The notes under the pieces: model-generated
Database searches by the model: none
What the model was told of the DNA's origin: nothing
What the model saw: the letters and a program-made list of their open reading frames with translations, nothing else
NCBI RefSeq assembly: GCF_022748595.1
Contig: NZ_JALDSX010000001.1
Location: forward strand, 62,001-126,000
Reading direction: 5' to 3'
Origin: Brevibacterium sp. ZH18
GTDB lineage: Bacteria > Actinomycetota > Actinomycetes > Actinomycetales > Brevibacteriaceae
DNA: 64,000 bases
Translations under genes and position numbers: made by a program
Shown here: in pieces, positions 63,888 through 64,000 of the stretch
Position numbering within the stretch: position 1 is the first letter of the stretch
Layout: every line of letters begins with the position of its first letter

Positions 63888-64000
63888 TCGTCGGCACCGT
63901 CTCGGCTCATCTTTCCCAACATCAGGTCCCGTACTATCTGAGCGCCATCGTCGCCGGCGCCCTCATCGGAACCGGTCTGCCCGTCGCATCGGACATCGCA
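63884..64000 (+). CDS. Start of a probable ArsB/bile-acid:Na+ symporter-type transporter (partial)
   Basis: From about 63884 to the window edge an open frame encodes 'VSAHLSQHQVPYYLSAIVAG' then 'ALIGTGLPVASDIA', which resembles the N-terminus of arsenite/bile-acid symporter-family proteins ('L.rHQv.lYl.Ai..G...G'). No ATG, GTG or TTG exists in this frame nearby. A GGAGGA at 63875-63880 points to a rare start (CTG 63884 or ATC 63887). The gene runs off the window, so the call rests on about 37 residues. It would overlap the yggS stop, suggesting one operon. Confidence 0.45.
   Translation, partial: MIVGTVSAHLSQHQVPYYLSAIVAGALIGTGLPVASDIA

Overview
The window is a high-GC actinobacterial chromosome segment. 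Gene content and order (pepN-side thiol oxidoreductase-rpiB, tig-clpP1-clpP2-clpX, valS, ileS-folC-ndk, rne-rplU-rpmA-obgE-proB-proA-nadD-rsfS, efeUOB, a multi-subunit Mrp antiporter) fit a Micrococcales-type organism, and the proteins look Brevibacterium-like; the genus is my inference. GTG starts, 1-4 nt stop/start overlaps and TANNNT -10 elements 6-7 nt before a start codon (leaderless mRNAs) fit this. No insertion sequence, prophage, CRISPR array or rRNA gene was seen. Layout: 0-5.6 kb holds a DsbA-like thiol protein, rpiB, a Zn alcohol dehydrogenase, a PQQ-type sugar dehydrogenase lipoprotein, tRNA-Pro, tRNA-Gly and a Tat-exported GH15-like protein. 5.8-10.3 kb is the protein quality-control block (trigger factor, ClpP1P2, ClpX). 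10.3-17.4 kb has an MFS exporter, an AIM24 protein, valS, a membrane acyltransferase and an SDR. 17.4-23.3 kb has a T-box riboswitch controlling ileS, then folC, a DUF4233 protein and ndk. 23.4-31.5 kb has a VKOR, RNase E/G, an SPFH protein, an AGCS symporter, chorismate mutase and ribosomal L21/L27. 31.6-39.1 kb is the obgE-proBA-nadD-rsfS-phosphatase cluster, with a 53-aa membrane protein and a 515-aa acidic tail-anchored protein embedded in it. 39.1-46.4 kb has a glycosyltransferase and the mrp (mnh) operon. 46.4-49.8 kb is efeUOB behind a DtxR/IdeR-like iron box. 49.8-55.7 kb is a more variable stretch: AlkB, a ferredoxin-reductase-like flavoprotein, tRNA-Ala, a DoxX-like protein, a frameshifted GH1 beta-glucosidase coupled to an MFS transporter, and a DUF1905/OmdA protein. 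55.8-59.2 kb is a compact, predicted carnitine-catabolic operon headed by an unusual XRE+TetR hybrid regulator. 59.3-64 kb has a PLP decarboxylase, a divergent YczE/MocR pair, a YggS PLP-homeostasis protein and the start of a probable arsenite/bile-acid-type transporter cut by the window edge. How genes work together: the carnitine operon would turn L-carnitine into glycine betaine (dehydrogenase, beta-keto acid cleavage enzyme, betainyl-CoA thioesterase). EfeUOB would import iron. The T-box would couple IleS translation to uncharged tRNA-Ile. Most of the window is conserved housekeeping sequence. The most interesting items are the hybrid regulator with its 15-bp repeat tail and operator region, an RNase E that lacks the Zn-link cysteines, a beta-glucosidase with an apparent one-base insertion, a 7-G tract that sets the proB/proA overlap, and a 32-bp perfect palindrome between rpmA and obgE.
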